Positions 9,039 through 18,410 of a stretch of DNA of 64,000 nucleotides are shown here, in pieces. The DNA is from Gemmobacter megaterium (GTDB lineage: Bacteria > Pseudomonadota > Alphaproteobacteria > Rhodobacterales > Rhodobacteraceae), in contig NZ_FTOT01000010.1 of NCBI RefSeq assembly GCF_900156815.1, forward strand, positions 1-64,000. Reading direction: 5' to 3'. The notes beneath the pieces are model-generated. The model saw only the letters and a list, made by a program, of their open reading frames with translations. It was not told the DNA's origin and ran no database searches. How positions within the stretch are numbered: the stretch's first letter is position 1; each line of letters opens with the position of its first letter. The translations under genes were made by a program, and so were the position numbers.

Positions 9039-9968
9039 TCATTCGGCAGGGCGCGGGCGGTTCCAGCGCCCCGACAACTGGGCCGGATCGCCCCCGGCCA
9101 GCAGCCAGAACATGACCCGCGCGCGATAGGCGCGGATGCGGGCCAGCGCGGCAAAGGCCAGCGCCCGCGACCGCAGCCCCGAGATGCGGTCGCAGGTGGC
9201 CACCCGTGGCAGTTCGGCCAAGGGCGACAGGCCCATGGCCAGCGTCTTGGCCAGGAACCGCGCCTTGCCGCCGCGCCGGGCACAGGCCGCCTGGTAATCA
9301 TGCGCGCTGTGGCGGTCCCATTTGGCATAAAGCCCCGAGAAATCGTCCCGCGCCGGGTGATAGACCCGCATTCCCGCGACATAGCGGATGGCATGGCCGC
9401 GGGCGGTGGCACGCTGGCCCCAGTCGCGGTCCTCGGCCACATCCAGCCCGCCAAAGGGGCCGACATCCTCGAACACCGCGCGGCGCATCACCAGATTGCC
9501 GGTGCCGGTGAAGCCCTGCTGCGCGATATAAAGATCCATCCGGTAGGCATAGATGGATTCATACGCCTCCAGCATGGTCAGCCGCCCCGGATCGGCCAGG
9601 GCGATGCGCACATCGCCGCCCAGGATGGCCGCGCCAGGATCGGCCAGCGCCGTTTCGGCCAGCGCCAGCCAGCCCGGATCGGCGATGCAATCGGCGTCGA
9701 TGAAGGCCAGCACATCGCCCCGCGCCGCGGCCACGCCACGGTTGCGCGCCGGACCGGGGCCGGGCACCGGCTCGTAGAGCAGGGTGACGGCGGGATGCGC
9801 CTGGCAGATCGCCTGCGGCAGTTCGGCCGAGCCATTGTCGACCACGAGGATCTCGTCCGGCGGGCGGCGCCCCGAGGCCAGCGATGCCAGACACCGCGCC
9901 AGCATCTGCGGCTGGTTGAGATGCGGGATGATGACAGAGATCATTGGCACGGTGCGGCTGCGGGCCAT
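9039..9968 (-). CDS. GT2-family glycosyltransferase with signal of a membrane-associated C terminus
   Basis: This 309-residue protein contains MISVIIPHLNQ, EILVVDNGS, PGPARNRGVA and VLAFIDADCI, the canonical GT2 core with DAD metal site near residue 100, followed by VAEDRDWGQRA. The family transfers sugars from nucleotide donors during glycan assembly. The ATG at 9968 has AAGGA about 8 bases upstream; a second ATG eight codons later begins the core directly. Its C terminus is moderately hydrophobic (VMFWLLAGG) and may touch the membrane. It is followed by the ExoV-like gene. Confidence 0.87.
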   Translation of the reverse strand: MARSRTVPMISVIIPHLNQPQMLARCLASLASGRRPPDEILVVDNGSAELPQAICQAHPAVTLLYEPVPGPGPARNRGVAAARGDVLAFIDADCIADPGWLALAETALADPGAAILGGDVRIALADPGRLTMLEAYESIYAYRMDLYIAQQGFTGTGNLVMRRAVFEDVGPFGGLDVAEDRDWGQRATARGHAIRYVAGMRVYHPARDDFSGLYAKWDRHSAHDYQAACARRGGKARFLAKTLAMGLSPLAELPRVATCDRISGLRSRALAFAALARIRAYRARVMFWLLAGGDPAQLSGRWNRPRPAE

Positions 9969-10064
9969 CGGGCGATCCTTTGGGCGAGGCGTCTTCTGTC
10001 TGCACCCGGATTGTGAAAAATCAAAGGCGAATACGGTGTTTTCCAACGCCGCAGTGTCGCGCGA

Positions 10065-10325
10065 TCAGCTCAGCGCGACAAGCCCCCCCGCAGTGGTTCC
10101 CGTGGCGAGGATCTGGGCGGCCCGCACCGGATACAGCGCGCCGGGCTGGGCATTGGCCAGGGTGATCTCGCTGCCCGAGACCAGACGCAGGCGCAGATCG
10201 CCGCCGGTTCCGACATAGATCGCCCGGCTGACCCGTGCGAGCGGCTGGCTATCCGACGGGGTGACGGATTCGCCCTCCTGGGCCGGGGCGGTCAGGGTGG
10301 TATGGTGGGTGGTGAACGGATCCAT
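10065..10325 (-). CDS. Small RCAP_Rcc01079-family protein (spike base protein type)
   Basis: This 86-residue protein begins MDPFTTHHTTLTAPA, continues with RAIYVGTGGDLRLRL and ends RAAQILATGTTAGGLVAL. This is the pattern of the family first named from Rhodobacter capsulatus RCAP_rcc01079, described as a spike base protein linked to phage-like or gene-transfer-agent particles. No other phage gene is visible here. It lies alone between a GT2 gene and the tyrosine-kinase gene; the ATG at 10325 follows an AGGGAAAAG ribosome-site-like stretch. Assignment rests on recall of the family pattern, and a role inside an exopolysaccharide locus is unexplained. Confidence 0.7.
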   Translation of the reverse strand: MDPFTTHHTTLTAPAQEGESVTPSDSQPLARVSRAIYVGTGGDLRLRLVSGSEITLANAQPGALYPVRAAQILATGTTAGGLVALS

Positions 10326-10454
10326 GTGGCTTTTCCCTGGAACAAGGGCCCCGTCGGTCCGGGGCCGGCAGGGCAGAGCATCGCCGATCGAGATTAACAA
10401 CCGCGCAGCCCTGCGCGCGCCGCTGTGCCGCGGCGCGCAACATCGGCCGCCCGG

Positions 10455-11330
10455 TCAGTCATAGGCGCCATAGCCCTCGGTCCGGTCCATGTAGCGGCAT
10501 TTGTTCAGCACCACGCCCAGGACATTGGTCTGGGTGGCCAGATCGCGTTCGCAGACGTCGATTTCCTTGACGGTGGTGGTTTCGGCCGCCGCCAGCAGCA
10601 GCACGCAATCCAGTTGCCCGGCAAAGGCCATGACATCATCCCCGGCCAGCATCGGCGGCAGGTCGAAGATCATCACATCCGGGGCATAGATCTCCTCGAT
10701 CCCGGCCAGGGCGGTCAGGGCGCTCGAACTTTGCAGCAATTCGGCGGGGGCCCGGACAGGCCCGGCACAGGCCCCGATCGCCAGGTTCTGCGCACAGCGC
10801 AGCCCGGCCTGGGCGAACTCCGCCTCGCCGCGCAGCACCTTGGCGAAATCGCCGCCGCCCCGCAGGCCCAGCTTCTTGCCAAAGGACGGGCGGCGCAGGT
10901 CGGTTTCCAGCAGGATGCAGCGCTGTTCGGCGTTGCGCGCGACCCCGAAGCCCAGGTTCATCACCATGGTCGTCTTGCCGCAGCCCGGTGTGGGCGAGGT
11001 GATGCCCAGCCGCTTCCAGCCCTTGCTGCGCATCTGGTGCAGGACGCGGGTGCGCAGCATGTCGAAGGCGCCGGTTTCGGAATGGCCGGTCCCGCCGATG
11101 ATGCGCTGGCGTTCCAGCAGGGCGCGGTCGGGCGGCGACAGGGGCAGCGCCTCCCAGGCGGCGGTCGCCTCTGCCGGGCGCAGCGCGGGGCCCAGCAGCA
11201 TGGGCGCGGGGGCGGGCCCCGCAGCGGTCGCCGGATTGGGCGCCGGGCCCGTGGCGGGGGCCGGATCGGCCGGGTCAAGGCCGCTGCGGGCCGCGCGGGC
11301 CTTGGCAATGGCAGACTGGATGCGTTCCAT
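10455..11330 (-). CDS. CpsD/CapB-type tyrosine autokinase of the exosortase EPS system
   Basis: The 291-residue protein is a BY-kinase catalytic domain: Walker A TPGCGKTT (about 114-121), Walker A' LLETDLRRPS (about 140-149), and Walker B VMIFDLPPM in the last third. The C terminus has clustered tyrosines (Y280, Y287, Y290), the usual autophosphorylation tail. A Pro/Ala-rich linker fills residues 20-46. It should partner the Wzz-like protein encoded 21 bp upstream and control polymer length or export by phosphorylation cycles. It is the third gene of the ATPase-Wzz-kinase operon. Confidence 0.88.
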   Translation of the reverse strand: MERIQSAIAKARAARSGLDPADPAPATGPAPNPATAAGPAPAPMLLGPALRPAEATAAWEALPLSPPDRALLERQRIIGGTGHSETGAFDMLRTRVLHQMRSKGWKRLGITSPTPGCGKTTMVMNLGFGVARNAEQRCILLETDLRRPSFGKKLGLRGGGDFAKVLRGEAEFAQAGLRCAQNLAIGACAGPVRAPAELLQSSSALTALAGIEEIYAPDVMIFDLPPMLAGDDVMAFAGQLDCVLLLAAAETTTVKEIDVCERDLATQTNVLGVVLNKCRYMDRTEGYGAYD

Positions 11331-11351
11331 GGTGGTCGTTCCCTTCCCGCC

Positions 11352-12896
11352 TCAGGCCAGAGACAGCTTGCTGAGAAGCCGGTTGAACAGCATGTCAAGC
11401 GGCATGACATAGGTCTGCACCGCCCAGAGGCCCACGGGGATCAGCACCAGAACCGCCAGGAAGGCCAGCCCGATCACGGCCCGGCGGCGGCGGATTTCCT
11501 GACGGGTCCGCAGATAGGGCAGCGTGGCAAAGGGGGTGATGCCCAGCTTGCTCGTCAGATCCACCGGACGGCGGATCGCGCTGTTGAGGAATTCCAGCAG
11601 CACCACCAGCGCCAGACCCAGCGCCAGCCCGCCCCCGACCCCGGCAGCGGCGATCATCGGGCGGTTGGGGCTGGTGGGTGCGCGGGGCACCACGGCCTGT
11701 TCGATCACCGAGATCCGGCCCCCCTTCGACAGGGTTTCGATCAGGTCGCCGGTTTCGGCCCGTGCCTTGTTGGCCACGGCCTGGTTGTACTGCACGCGGA
11801 TGTTGGCATAGTCGCGTTCCAGCGTGTCGAGGGCGATGGCATTGCGCGGCGTGGCGTCGATGGCGGCCTTCAGCTCGGCCAGACGCGCCTCGATGCGGGT
11901 GGTCTCTTCGGTCAGCGCGGCGATCTGGCCGTCGAGATCGGCCAGCTGGATTTCATAGGCCGACAGCCCGGCCGTATCCGCCCCGCCCTGGGCCGCAACG
12001 GTGCGTTCCAGCGTGGCGATCTGGCCTTGCAGCATCAGGATGCGTGGATTGGTCGGCGACAGCACCGCCAGCAGCCCGTTCATCTGGTCCTGCAGGCTTT
12101 TGAGCTGGCGTTCCTCGGGGGTCATGTTGCGGCTGTTGGTGATTTCCACCTGGCCCGTGGTTTCATACAGGGTGACCAGCCGGGACCGGCGTTCCTCCAG
12201 CAAGGCGCGGTCGCGCTGCAACTGGACCAGCCGGTCCTGTTCCATTGCCTGCTGGCGGCGGCGAAATTCCAGGTTTTCCGGCAGCGCCTCCTGGTTTTCG
12301 GTCTTGAAGGTCAGGATCCGGGCGCCGATCCGGGCCAGTTCCTGGTCAAGGCGCTGCACCTCCTGGGCAAAGAAATCCAGCGTCTGCCCGGCGGTGCCGG
12401 TGCGCATGACCACATCCTCGCGCAGGATCATCGTCACCACATCATTGGCCACCGTGGCGGCCATCTGCCCGGTCGAGGCGCGGAAGGCCACGCTGACCAG
12501 GGTGGCCTGGCCGCTGGCGCCCCGGCGGGCCGGGCCGCCGGTGACCGCGATCTCGATCCGGTTGCGCATGTCGGCGACGATTTCATCGGGGTTCATCCGC
12601 TGGTCGGGCGGAAGGTTCGCATAGATGCCCAGCCGGTTCGCCATCTCGATCAGGTTGGCGCGGGTCAGGATGCGCTGCTGGATGATCTGCAACCGCTCGC
12701 TGGATTCGACCTGCACCGTCGAGGCGGCCAGATTGCCGGGGATCTGCTCGCTTTCGACCAGCAGCCTGGCCTGGGTGACATAGACCGGCGGCAGCAGGGT
12801 CGAGACCGTGACCCCGGTCGCCGTGCCCAGGGCGAGGGCGATCAGGAAATAGGGCAGCCGCCGCATGAACAGCGACAGATAGAACCGGAAATTCAT
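11352..12896 (-). CDS. Wzz/GumC-like polysaccharide chain-length determinant
   Basis: This 514-residue inner-membrane protein has a first transmembrane helix at about 13-35 (YFLIALALGTATGVTVSTLLP), a long periplasmic coiled-coil-rich region, the Pro-rich VVPRAPTSPNRP segment before a helix near residue 415, and a last helix near 475-495. This matches the PEP-CTERM/XrtA-type chain-length family. It sets polymer length and recruits the kinase encoded next. The start overlaps the ATPase stop (ATGA). It lacks a fused kinase domain, consistent with the separate kinase gene downstream. Confidence 0.88.
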   Translation of the reverse strand: MNFRFYLSLFMRRLPYFLIALALGTATGVTVSTLLPPVYVTQARLLVESEQIPGNLAASTVQVESSERLQIIQQRILTRANLIEMANRLGIYANLPPDQRMNPDEIVADMRNRIEIAVTGGPARRGASGQATLVSVAFRASTGQMAATVANDVVTMILREDVVMRTGTAGQTLDFFAQEVQRLDQELARIGARILTFKTENQEALPENLEFRRRQQAMEQDRLVQLQRDRALLEERRSRLVTLYETTGQVEITNSRNMTPEERQLKSLQDQMNGLLAVLSPTNPRILMLQGQIATLERTVAAQGGADTAGLSAYEIQLADLDGQIAALTEETTRIEARLAELKAAIDATPRNAIALDTLERDYANIRVQYNQAVANKARAETGDLIETLSKGGRISVIEQAVVPRAPTSPNRPMIAAAGVGGGLALGLALVVLLEFLNSAIRRPVDLTSKLGITPFATLPYLRTRQEIRRRRAVIGLAFLAVLVLIPVGLWAVQTYVMPLDMLFNRLLSKLSLA

Positions 12897-13801
12897 GCCG
12901 GGGATCCCCTGCTGCTGTCGGTGCGCTGGAACATGGGGCTGGCCTCGTCGGTTGCAGGGGGGCGGGCGCCGGCGGCAAAGAACACCCCATCGTCAAGCAC
13001 CTGTTCGATGGTGGTTCGGGTCACGCGGGCGGCGTTCTTGGTAAAGGCATAGACCAGCGCCAGATCGCACAGCTGGTTGACCAGCCGCGGCACGCCGCGG
13101 GCGGCCTCGGCCACCAGCGCACAGGCCTGGGGGGTGAAGATTTCGGTCTGGGCCCCGGCCTTGCGCAGGCGATGGTCGATATAGCCGCGCACGGTGGGGG
13201 CATCCATCGCGGGCAGATGGAAACTGGCCGTGACGCGCTGTGCGAACTGGGTCAGATCCGGGCGGTGCACGATGTCGCGCAATTCGGGCTGGCCGACCAG
13301 CACCAGCTGCAACAGCTCGTCCTTGTTGGAATTGATGTTGGTGAACATGCGCAGCTCTTCCAGCGATTCCCGGCTGAGGTTCTGCGCCTCGTCGAAGATC
13401 AGGATCACCCGGCGGCCAGCGGCATATTCGCTGATCAGGAAGTGCTGGAACTGGGCGAACAGATCGACATAGCCCTTGTCGGGGGCCGCAGGCTGATCCA
13501 GCGCCATCAGCACCCAGCGCAACAGCTCGCCCCGGTCGCCATGGGCATTGGCGATCAGCCCGATCCGCACCTCTTCAGAGACCGATTGCAGCAGATGGTG
13601 CAGCAGCGTCGTCTTGCCGGCCCCGACCTCGCCGGTGATCAGGGTGATGGGGGCGCGCGTCACCAGGCCGAATTCCAGCATTCCGTAAGCGCGCTGATGC
13701 GCGGGCGACCAGAACAGGAAATCCGGGTCGGGAACCAGGGAGAACGGCCGTTCGGTCAATCCGAAATGCGCGTTGTAAATATCCAGCGTAAAGCGCCCCA
13801 T
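12893..13801 (-). CDS. ExeA-like AAA ATPase of the exosortase/EPS locus
   Basis: The 302-residue protein contains Walker A GEVGAGKTTL (about 57-66), Walker B RVILIFDEAQ (131-140) and the motif FGLTERPFSLVPDPDFLFW at the N terminus, typical of the PEP-CTERM-locus secretion ATPase family related to ExeA. It probably energises assembly or regulation of the export apparatus. The ATG at 13801 is preceded by GGGAG five bases upstream; longer starts lack this. It is first in the minus-strand operon and faces the sugar-transferase gene across a 445-bp promoter region. Confidence 0.87.
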   Translation of the reverse strand: MGRFTLDIYNAHFGLTERPFSLVPDPDFLFWSPAHQRAYGMLEFGLVTRAPITLITGEVGAGKTTLLHHLLQSVSEEVRIGLIANAHGDRGELLRWVLMALDQPAAPDKGYVDLFAQFQHFLISEYAAGRRVILIFDEAQNLSRESLEELRMFTNINSNKDELLQLVLVGQPELRDIVHRPDLTQFAQRVTASFHLPAMDAPTVRGYIDHRLRKAGAQTEIFTPQACALVAEAARGVPRLVNQLCDLALVYAFTKNAARVTRTTIEQVLDDGVFFAAGARPPATDEASPMFQRTDSSRGSPA

Positions 13802-14246
13802 GATACTCCCGACATGATTACGTGGATGACCTAGAGGCAAATTCTGGCATCAATTTGTCGCAACGAACAGGCATGGCCCCCGCAGCAGAAAACACTTTTT
13901 CTGGATACAGTTGCCCCGCCCCTGGCGCAAGCCGAAGCGGAGATTTGCAGCGCCGACAGGGGAAATTCCGGCAGATTCGCACGCCCGGCCCGAAGTGGCG
14001 GCCACATCTGCGCAACAGTGCCCGGCCGGGCGCGGCTTTGTTTCCGGGGCAGGCGAAAATATTGATCCATCAAGGCTATTTTGTGGCAGCCGGTTCGAAA
14101 CTCTTTGCGAGAATCCTTGCCAGAGTGTTAACGTCCCCTTGTGCTGCCATAGCCTCACCTGTCGGTTTCCTGCCTCCTCCGGGGGTGGCCGGCTTGCGGC
14201 AAATGGCATCCGGTGTGGGACAAGGTGATTTTTTCAAGAGGATGTC
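13802..14246. promoter_or_regulatory. Divergent control region between the two EPS operons
   Basis: These 445 bases separate the ATPase-Wzz-kinase operon from the sugar-transferase operon and contain no convincing gene. Base composition is visibly more AT-rich than the flanks in patches (for example around 14055-14085 and 14225-14240). A TTGTGGCAGC sequence at 14081-14090 resembles the GTGGCAGAAA repeats upstream of the GT4 gene at 24991. Both promoters must lie here. No sigma-54 site with correct spacing was found. Confidence 0.6.
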
Positions 14247-14948
14247 ATGACCACTCATTATCGTGACCTGCAAGCGTCGATTGACGAAAAATCGCTTGCA
14301 GCGCCGGTGGGGATCGGCGGGGTTTTCCGCGCCCGCCGGCTGTCATACCGGCGCACCGGGAAATGGGCGCTGGATGTCGTTCTGGTGCTGCTGAGCCTGC
14401 CCTTCGTGCTGCCGCTGGTCGGGGTTCTGGCCCTGGCCATCTTCCTGCGCGACGGCAAGGCGCCGTTCTACAGCCAGGACCGTCTGGGCAAGGGCGGCCG
14501 CATCTACCGGCTGTGGAAGCTGCGCACCATGGTGGTCGATGCCGACCGGCTGCTGGCCGCGCATCTGGCGGCCGACCCGGCCGCCCGCCAGGAATGGCAC
14601 GAAACCCAGAAGCTGAAGCACGACCCCCGGATCACCCGCGTCGGGCGGCTGCTGCGCAAAAGCTCGCTGGATGAACTGCCGCAGCTGTGGAACGTGCTCA
14701 AGGGCGACATGAGCCTGGTCGGCCCCCGCCCCATGATGCCCGACCAGCGCCCGCTCTATCCCGGCGAGGCCTATTACCGCCTGCTGCCCGGCATCACCGG
14801 CCCCTGGCAGGTGTCGGAGCGCAATGCGACCACCTTTGCCGCCCGCGCCGGATTCGACACCGATTACGAAGACCGCCTGTCGCTGGGCACCGATCTGCGG
14901 CTGCTGCTGGCCACGGTTCGGGTGGTGATCCGCGGCACGGGCTACTAG
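14247..14948 (+). CDS. Undecaprenyl-phosphate sugar phosphotransferase (ExoY-like bacterial sugar transferase)
   Basis: This 233-residue protein has one hydrophobic segment (about 41-68) followed by the conserved PHPT core: YSQDRLGKGG, LWKLRTMVVDAD, RITRVGRLLRKSSLDELPQLWNVLKGDMSLVGPRP in pieces, and the PGITGPWQV segment. Family members start exopolysaccharide synthesis by moving a sugar-1-phosphate onto undecaprenyl phosphate at the cytoplasmic membrane face. It is the short single-span form, without the PglC/WcaJ N-terminal domain. It leads the plus-strand operon; the TPR lipoprotein gene follows after 107 bp. Confidence 0.92.
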   Translation: MTTHYRDLQASIDEKSLAAPVGIGGVFRARRLSYRRTGKWALDVVLVLLSLPFVLPLVGVLALAIFLRDGKAPFYSQDRLGKGGRIYRLWKLRTMVVDADRLLAAHLAADPAARQEWHETQKLKHDPRITRVGRLLRKSSLDELPQLWNVLKGDMSLVGPRPMMPDQRPLYPGEAYYRLLPGITGPWQVSERNATTFAARAGFDTDYEDRLSLGTDLRLLLATVRVVIRGTGY

Positions 14949-14970
14949 CCGGTCCGGGTCCGCCCCCTTC

Positions 14971-14998
14971 GGGCAGGAATGCCCTTGATTTGACTTGT
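14971..14998 (+). terminator. Weak stem-loop with T-rich tail after the sugar-transferase gene
   Basis: GGGCA and TGCCC (14971-14975, 14980-14984) pair around a GGAA loop, and the following bases are T-rich. The stem is short, so it may only attenuate read-through towards the TPR lipoprotein gene. Confidence 0.3.
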
Positions 14999-15055
14999 TT
15001 TGGCCTCGCTTTGCGGGAAACTGGGCCGCGACAGTCCCTGTGTTGCGAACGGATC

Positions 15056-17521
15056 ATGATCAGACGCCTTGCTCTCTCTCCCTTGCTTGCTGCCGGTCTG
15101 CTGGCCAGCACGCTGATGCTGTCCGGTTGTGAAAGCTCCGAGGAAAAGGCCGAACGGCATTTCCAGTCGGCCCTGACCCTGCTGGAGGCAGGCGATCAGG
15201 ACCGCGCGCTGGTCGAATTGCGCAATGTCTTCCAGCTCAACGGGTTTCACCGCGAAGCCAGGGAAACCTATATCGCCATCCAGCTCGAGCGCGGCAACAT
15301 GCGCGAGGCCACGGGGCAGTTGCTGCGCCTGGTCGAGCAATATCCCGACACGCTGGAGGCCCGCCAGAAGCTGGCCGAACTGGCGCTGATGCGGGGCGAC
15401 TGGCTGGAATTCGACCGTCACGGACATGCCGCCGTCGAACTGGATCCCGCCCCGGTTGCCAGCCGGGCCATCGCGGCCGCGCTGGCCTATCGCGCGGCGC
15501 TCAGCGGACGGTCCCCCGAAGGCCGGGCCGAGGCCGCCGATCTGGCGCGCGCGGTGCTGGCCGAGGCGCCCGACAACCCGATCGCGCAGCGCATCGTGAT
15601 CGACGCGCTGATGGCGGGCGACAGCGTGGCCCAGGCGCTGCCCGAGATCGACCGCCTGCTGGCCGAAGAGCCCGACAACGAGGAATTCCACATGCTGAAG
15701 TTCCGCCTGCTGGTCCAGCAGGAGGAGACCGAGGCCGTCGGGGAGCAGCTGCGCGAGATGCACCGGCGTTTCCCCCAGAACGAGGCCGTGCGCCAGTGGC
15801 TGCTGTCCTGGTATCTGGGGCGCAACGATCTGGACGGGGCCGAGGCCTTTCTGCGGTCGCTGGCCGGGCCGGACGATGGCCCGATCGAGGGGCATGTGGC
15901 CGTGGTGCAGATGTTGCAGGCCACCCGCGGGGCCGCCGCGGCGCGTGCCGAACTGACCCGTCTGGCAGAGGCGACCCGCGACACCCCGACGGGGGCATTC
16001 TGGCGCGCGCTGGGGGCGGTGCAGGATTATTCCGAAGGCCGGCGCCAGGAGGCGGTGGCCGAACTGGAAACCGTGCTCAAGGACGCGCCGGAAAACGAAC
16101 AGACGCATCGCATCAAGGTGATGATGGCGCAGATCCTGTTGTCCGAGGGCAATCCGGTCGGGGCCCGCGCCCGGATCGAGGAGGTGCTGACCGCCGATCC
16201 CGGCCATGTCGATGCGCTCAAGATGCGCGCGGCCTGGCGGATCGCCGAGGACAAGCCCGGCGAGGCGATCGTGGATCTGCGGGCCGCGTTGAACCAGGCG
16301 CCCCGCGATGCCCAGGTGCTGACGCTGATGGCGCAGGCCCATGAACGCGAGGGCGCCCGCGACCTGGCCGGGGAACGGCTGGCGCTGGCGGTCGAGGTTT
16401 CGGGGAATGCCCCCGAGGAATCGCTGCGCTATGCCCGGTTCCTGCTGCGCGAGGGCCAGGGCGATGGCCGGACCTATGTGGCCGAGACCGTGCTGAACGA
16501 TGCCCGCCGCGCCAGTCCCGGCCATGTCGGCGTGCTGGAACTGCTGGGCGAGATCCAGATCGCCAACCGCAACGAGGAACGCGCGCAAGAGATCATCGCC
16601 ACGCTGTCGGCCCAGACCGATCCCGCCGCCGCCGAAGCCGCGCGCAGGCTGGAAACCGCCATGGTGCTGGCCCGTGGGCGCAACGAGGAAAGCCTCGCCT
16701 TCCTGCAAGGCATGATCGAACAGGGCGATACCGACCTGCGCACCCTGGCGGTGATGATGGATGCCCAGTTGCGGGCGGGCAAACCCCAGGAGGCCCGCAG
16801 CTTCCTGCAAGGGCGCCTGACCCAGGATCCGCAGAACCCCGAACTGTTGCAGATGCTCGCCATCCTCGAAGGGTTGCTGGGCAATGTCGAGGCGGCCGAA
16901 ACCGCCTATCGCCAGGTGCTGGATCTGGTGCCGGCCGCGGAAAACACCGTCCGGCTGTATTACAGCCTGCTGATTTCGGCCGGACGCGATGACGAGGCCG
17001 GGGAATTGCTGCGCACGGCGCGGGCCAGCAAGCCCAAGTCGCTGATGCTGGGCTGGCTGCTGGCCGGCCATGTCGAGCGGGCAGGCGATACCGACGCGGC
17101 CATCGGCATCTACGAAGAGCTTTATGCGCTCGATACCAGCAACACGGTCATCGCCAACAACCTGGCCAGCCTGATCACCACCTACCGCCAGAGCCCCGAG
17201 GATCTGGAACGCGCCTTTGCCATCGCACGGCGGCTGCGCGGGCTGGAGGCGCCGGCCTTCCAGGACACCTATGGCTGGATCGAGTTCCGGCGCGGCAATA
17301 TCGAGGAGGCGCTGCGCTATCTGGAACCGGCAGCGGCCGGCCTGCCCGAGAATGCCCTGGCGCAGTTCCACCTTGGCATGGCCTATGCCGCCACCCCCGG
17401 ACGCGAGGCCGATGCCATTGCCGCCCTGACGCGGGCGCTGGAACTGGGCGAGGACAGCGGCCTGCCCCAGATGGAAACCGCCCGGCAAAAGCTGGACGAA
17501 CTGACGGCAAAGGCGCCCTGA
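15056..17521 (+). CDS. PrsT-like TPR-repeat lipoprotein of the exosortase/EPS system
   Basis: The 821-residue protein begins with a lipoprotein signal peptide with lipobox LSGC (lipidated Cys25) and then consists almost wholly of TPR-type helical repeats, for example LLEAGDQDRALVELRNVFQL near residue 45 and later AETAYRQVLDLVP. This is the layout of the PEP-CTERM-system TPR lipoprotein, which is usually somewhat longer (about 880-930 residues). It probably sits on the inner leaflet of the outer membrane as a scaffold between synthase and export protein. The ATG at 15056 is the only start giving the signal peptide. The downstream gap to the export gene is 172 bp. Confidence 0.87.
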   Translation: MIRRLALSPLLAAGLLASTLMLSGCESSEEKAERHFQSALTLLEAGDQDRALVELRNVFQLNGFHREARETYIAIQLERGNMREATGQLLRLVEQYPDTLEARQKLAELALMRGDWLEFDRHGHAAVELDPAPVASRAIAAALAYRAALSGRSPEGRAEAADLARAVLAEAPDNPIAQRIVIDALMAGDSVAQALPEIDRLLAEEPDNEEFHMLKFRLLVQQEETEAVGEQLREMHRRFPQNEAVRQWLLSWYLGRNDLDGAEAFLRSLAGPDDGPIEGHVAVVQMLQATRGAAAARAELTRLAEATRDTPTGAFWRALGAVQDYSEGRRQEAVAELETVLKDAPENEQTHRIKVMMAQILLSEGNPVGARARIEEVLTADPGHVDALKMRAAWRIAEDKPGEAIVDLRAALNQAPRDAQVLTLMAQAHEREGARDLAGERLALAVEVSGNAPEESLRYARFLLREGQGDGRTYVAETVLNDARRASPGHVGVLELLGEIQIANRNEERAQEIIATLSAQTDPAAAEAARRLETAMVLARGRNEESLAFLQGMIEQGDTDLRTLAVMMDAQLRAGKPQEARSFLQGRLTQDPQNPELLQMLAILEGLLGNVEAAETAYRQVLDLVPAAENTVRLYYSLLISAGRDDEAGELLRTARASKPKSLMLGWLLAGHVERAGDTDAAIGIYEELYALDTSNTVIANNLASLITTYRQSPEDLERAFAIARRLRGLEAPAFQDTYGWIEFRRGNIEEALRYLEPAAAGLPENALAQFHLGMAYAATPGREADAIAALTRALELGEDSGLPQMETARQKLDELTAKAP

Positions 17522-17693
17522 CCGGGGGGCTCTGTGGCGTGACCAGCACAGATCCGCAGGATATGCAGCACAGAACGGGCCCGGTCGCCGCGCATGGCTT
17601 CTGCCGCAGGCCAAAGTGCGTTAGGACAGATCAACACAAAGGCATCGGCCCGGCGCCCGCGCTGGTCCGACCTGCCGAGAGGGAGAACGAAAG

Positions 17694-18311
17694 ATGAGAA
17701 TCCTCCTTGCCGTGCTGGCCCTGCTGGGCTCTGCGCTGCTGGCCGGGGCCCCTGCCCAGGCCCAGCAATACATGGTGCGTCCCGGCGATGTGCTGCGCAT
17801 CGAGGTTCTTGAGGATCCGGGCCTGAACCGTTCGGTCATCGTGGCCCCCGACGGGCGGATCTCGATGCCGCTGGCCGGGGTGTTCAGCGCCTCGGGGCGC
17901 CCCTTGGAGGCGGTGCAAAGCGAACTGGCCCAGCGGCTGGCCGGCAATTTCGCGGTGGCGCCCAATGTCTTTGTCTCGCTGGAACGGCTGGGCGAGGCGC
18001 GGGCGACCGGCGGCGCCCCCGGCAAGGCGGCCAGCATCGGGGTCTTCGTGATGGGCGAAGGCGCCAAGAGCGGCCGGATCGACCTGGCGCCCAACACCAC
18101 CCTGTTGCAGGCCTTTGCGCAGATGGGCGGGTTCAGCAAATTCGCCGCCACCAAGCGCATCCAGCTGCGCCGGGTGGACCGCGCGACCGGGGCCGAGCAG
18201 ATCCATACCTTCAACTACGATGCCATGGTGAAGGGTGAGACCCGCAGCGGTCTGACGACGCTGATGGATGGCGATGTCATCCTGGTCCCGCAACGGCGCC
18301 TGTTCGAATAA
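17694..18311 (+). CDS. Wza-like polysaccharide export protein
   Basis: This 205-residue secreted protein has a Sec signal peptide (about 1-24, cleavage near AQAQQ), then YMVRPGDVLRIEVLEDPGLNRSVIV, the polysaccharide export (PES) motif, and a single SLBB-like region in the second half (GEGAKSGRIDLAPNTTLLQAF in part). It is the short form found in exosortase EPS loci and lacks the helical barrel of full Wza, and has no lipobox, so it may form the periplasmic ring with the beta-barrel protein encoded next. Confidence 0.9.
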   Translation: MRILLAVLALLGSALLAGAPAQAQQYMVRPGDVLRIEVLEDPGLNRSVIVAPDGRISMPLAGVFSASGRPLEAVQSELAQRLAGNFAVAPNVFVSLERLGEARATGGAPGKAASIGVFVMGEGAKSGRIDLAPNTTLLQAFAQMGGFSKFAATKRIQLRRVDRATGAEQIHTFNYDAMVKGETRSGLTTLMDGDVILVPQRRLFE

Positions 18312-18410
18312 CACATGTGGGCAGGGGGCGCGGCGGGCAGCTTCTGGCACAGGCGGTTTCGCGGGGGCCTTGCGCCGGACCGTGCCGCAGACAGCGTCGG
18401 GGGCGGCAGA

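Noticed and set aside
10425-13052. An 875-residue plus-strand open frame
   Set aside because: It is antisense to the kinase, Wzz and ATPase genes, is rich in Gln/His/Gly/Arg with no motif, and is a by-product of GC-rich codon bias.
14945-17614. An 889-residue minus-strand open frame
   Set aside because: It mirrors the TPR lipoprotein gene, has no motif and the sense strand has a lipobox and repeats.
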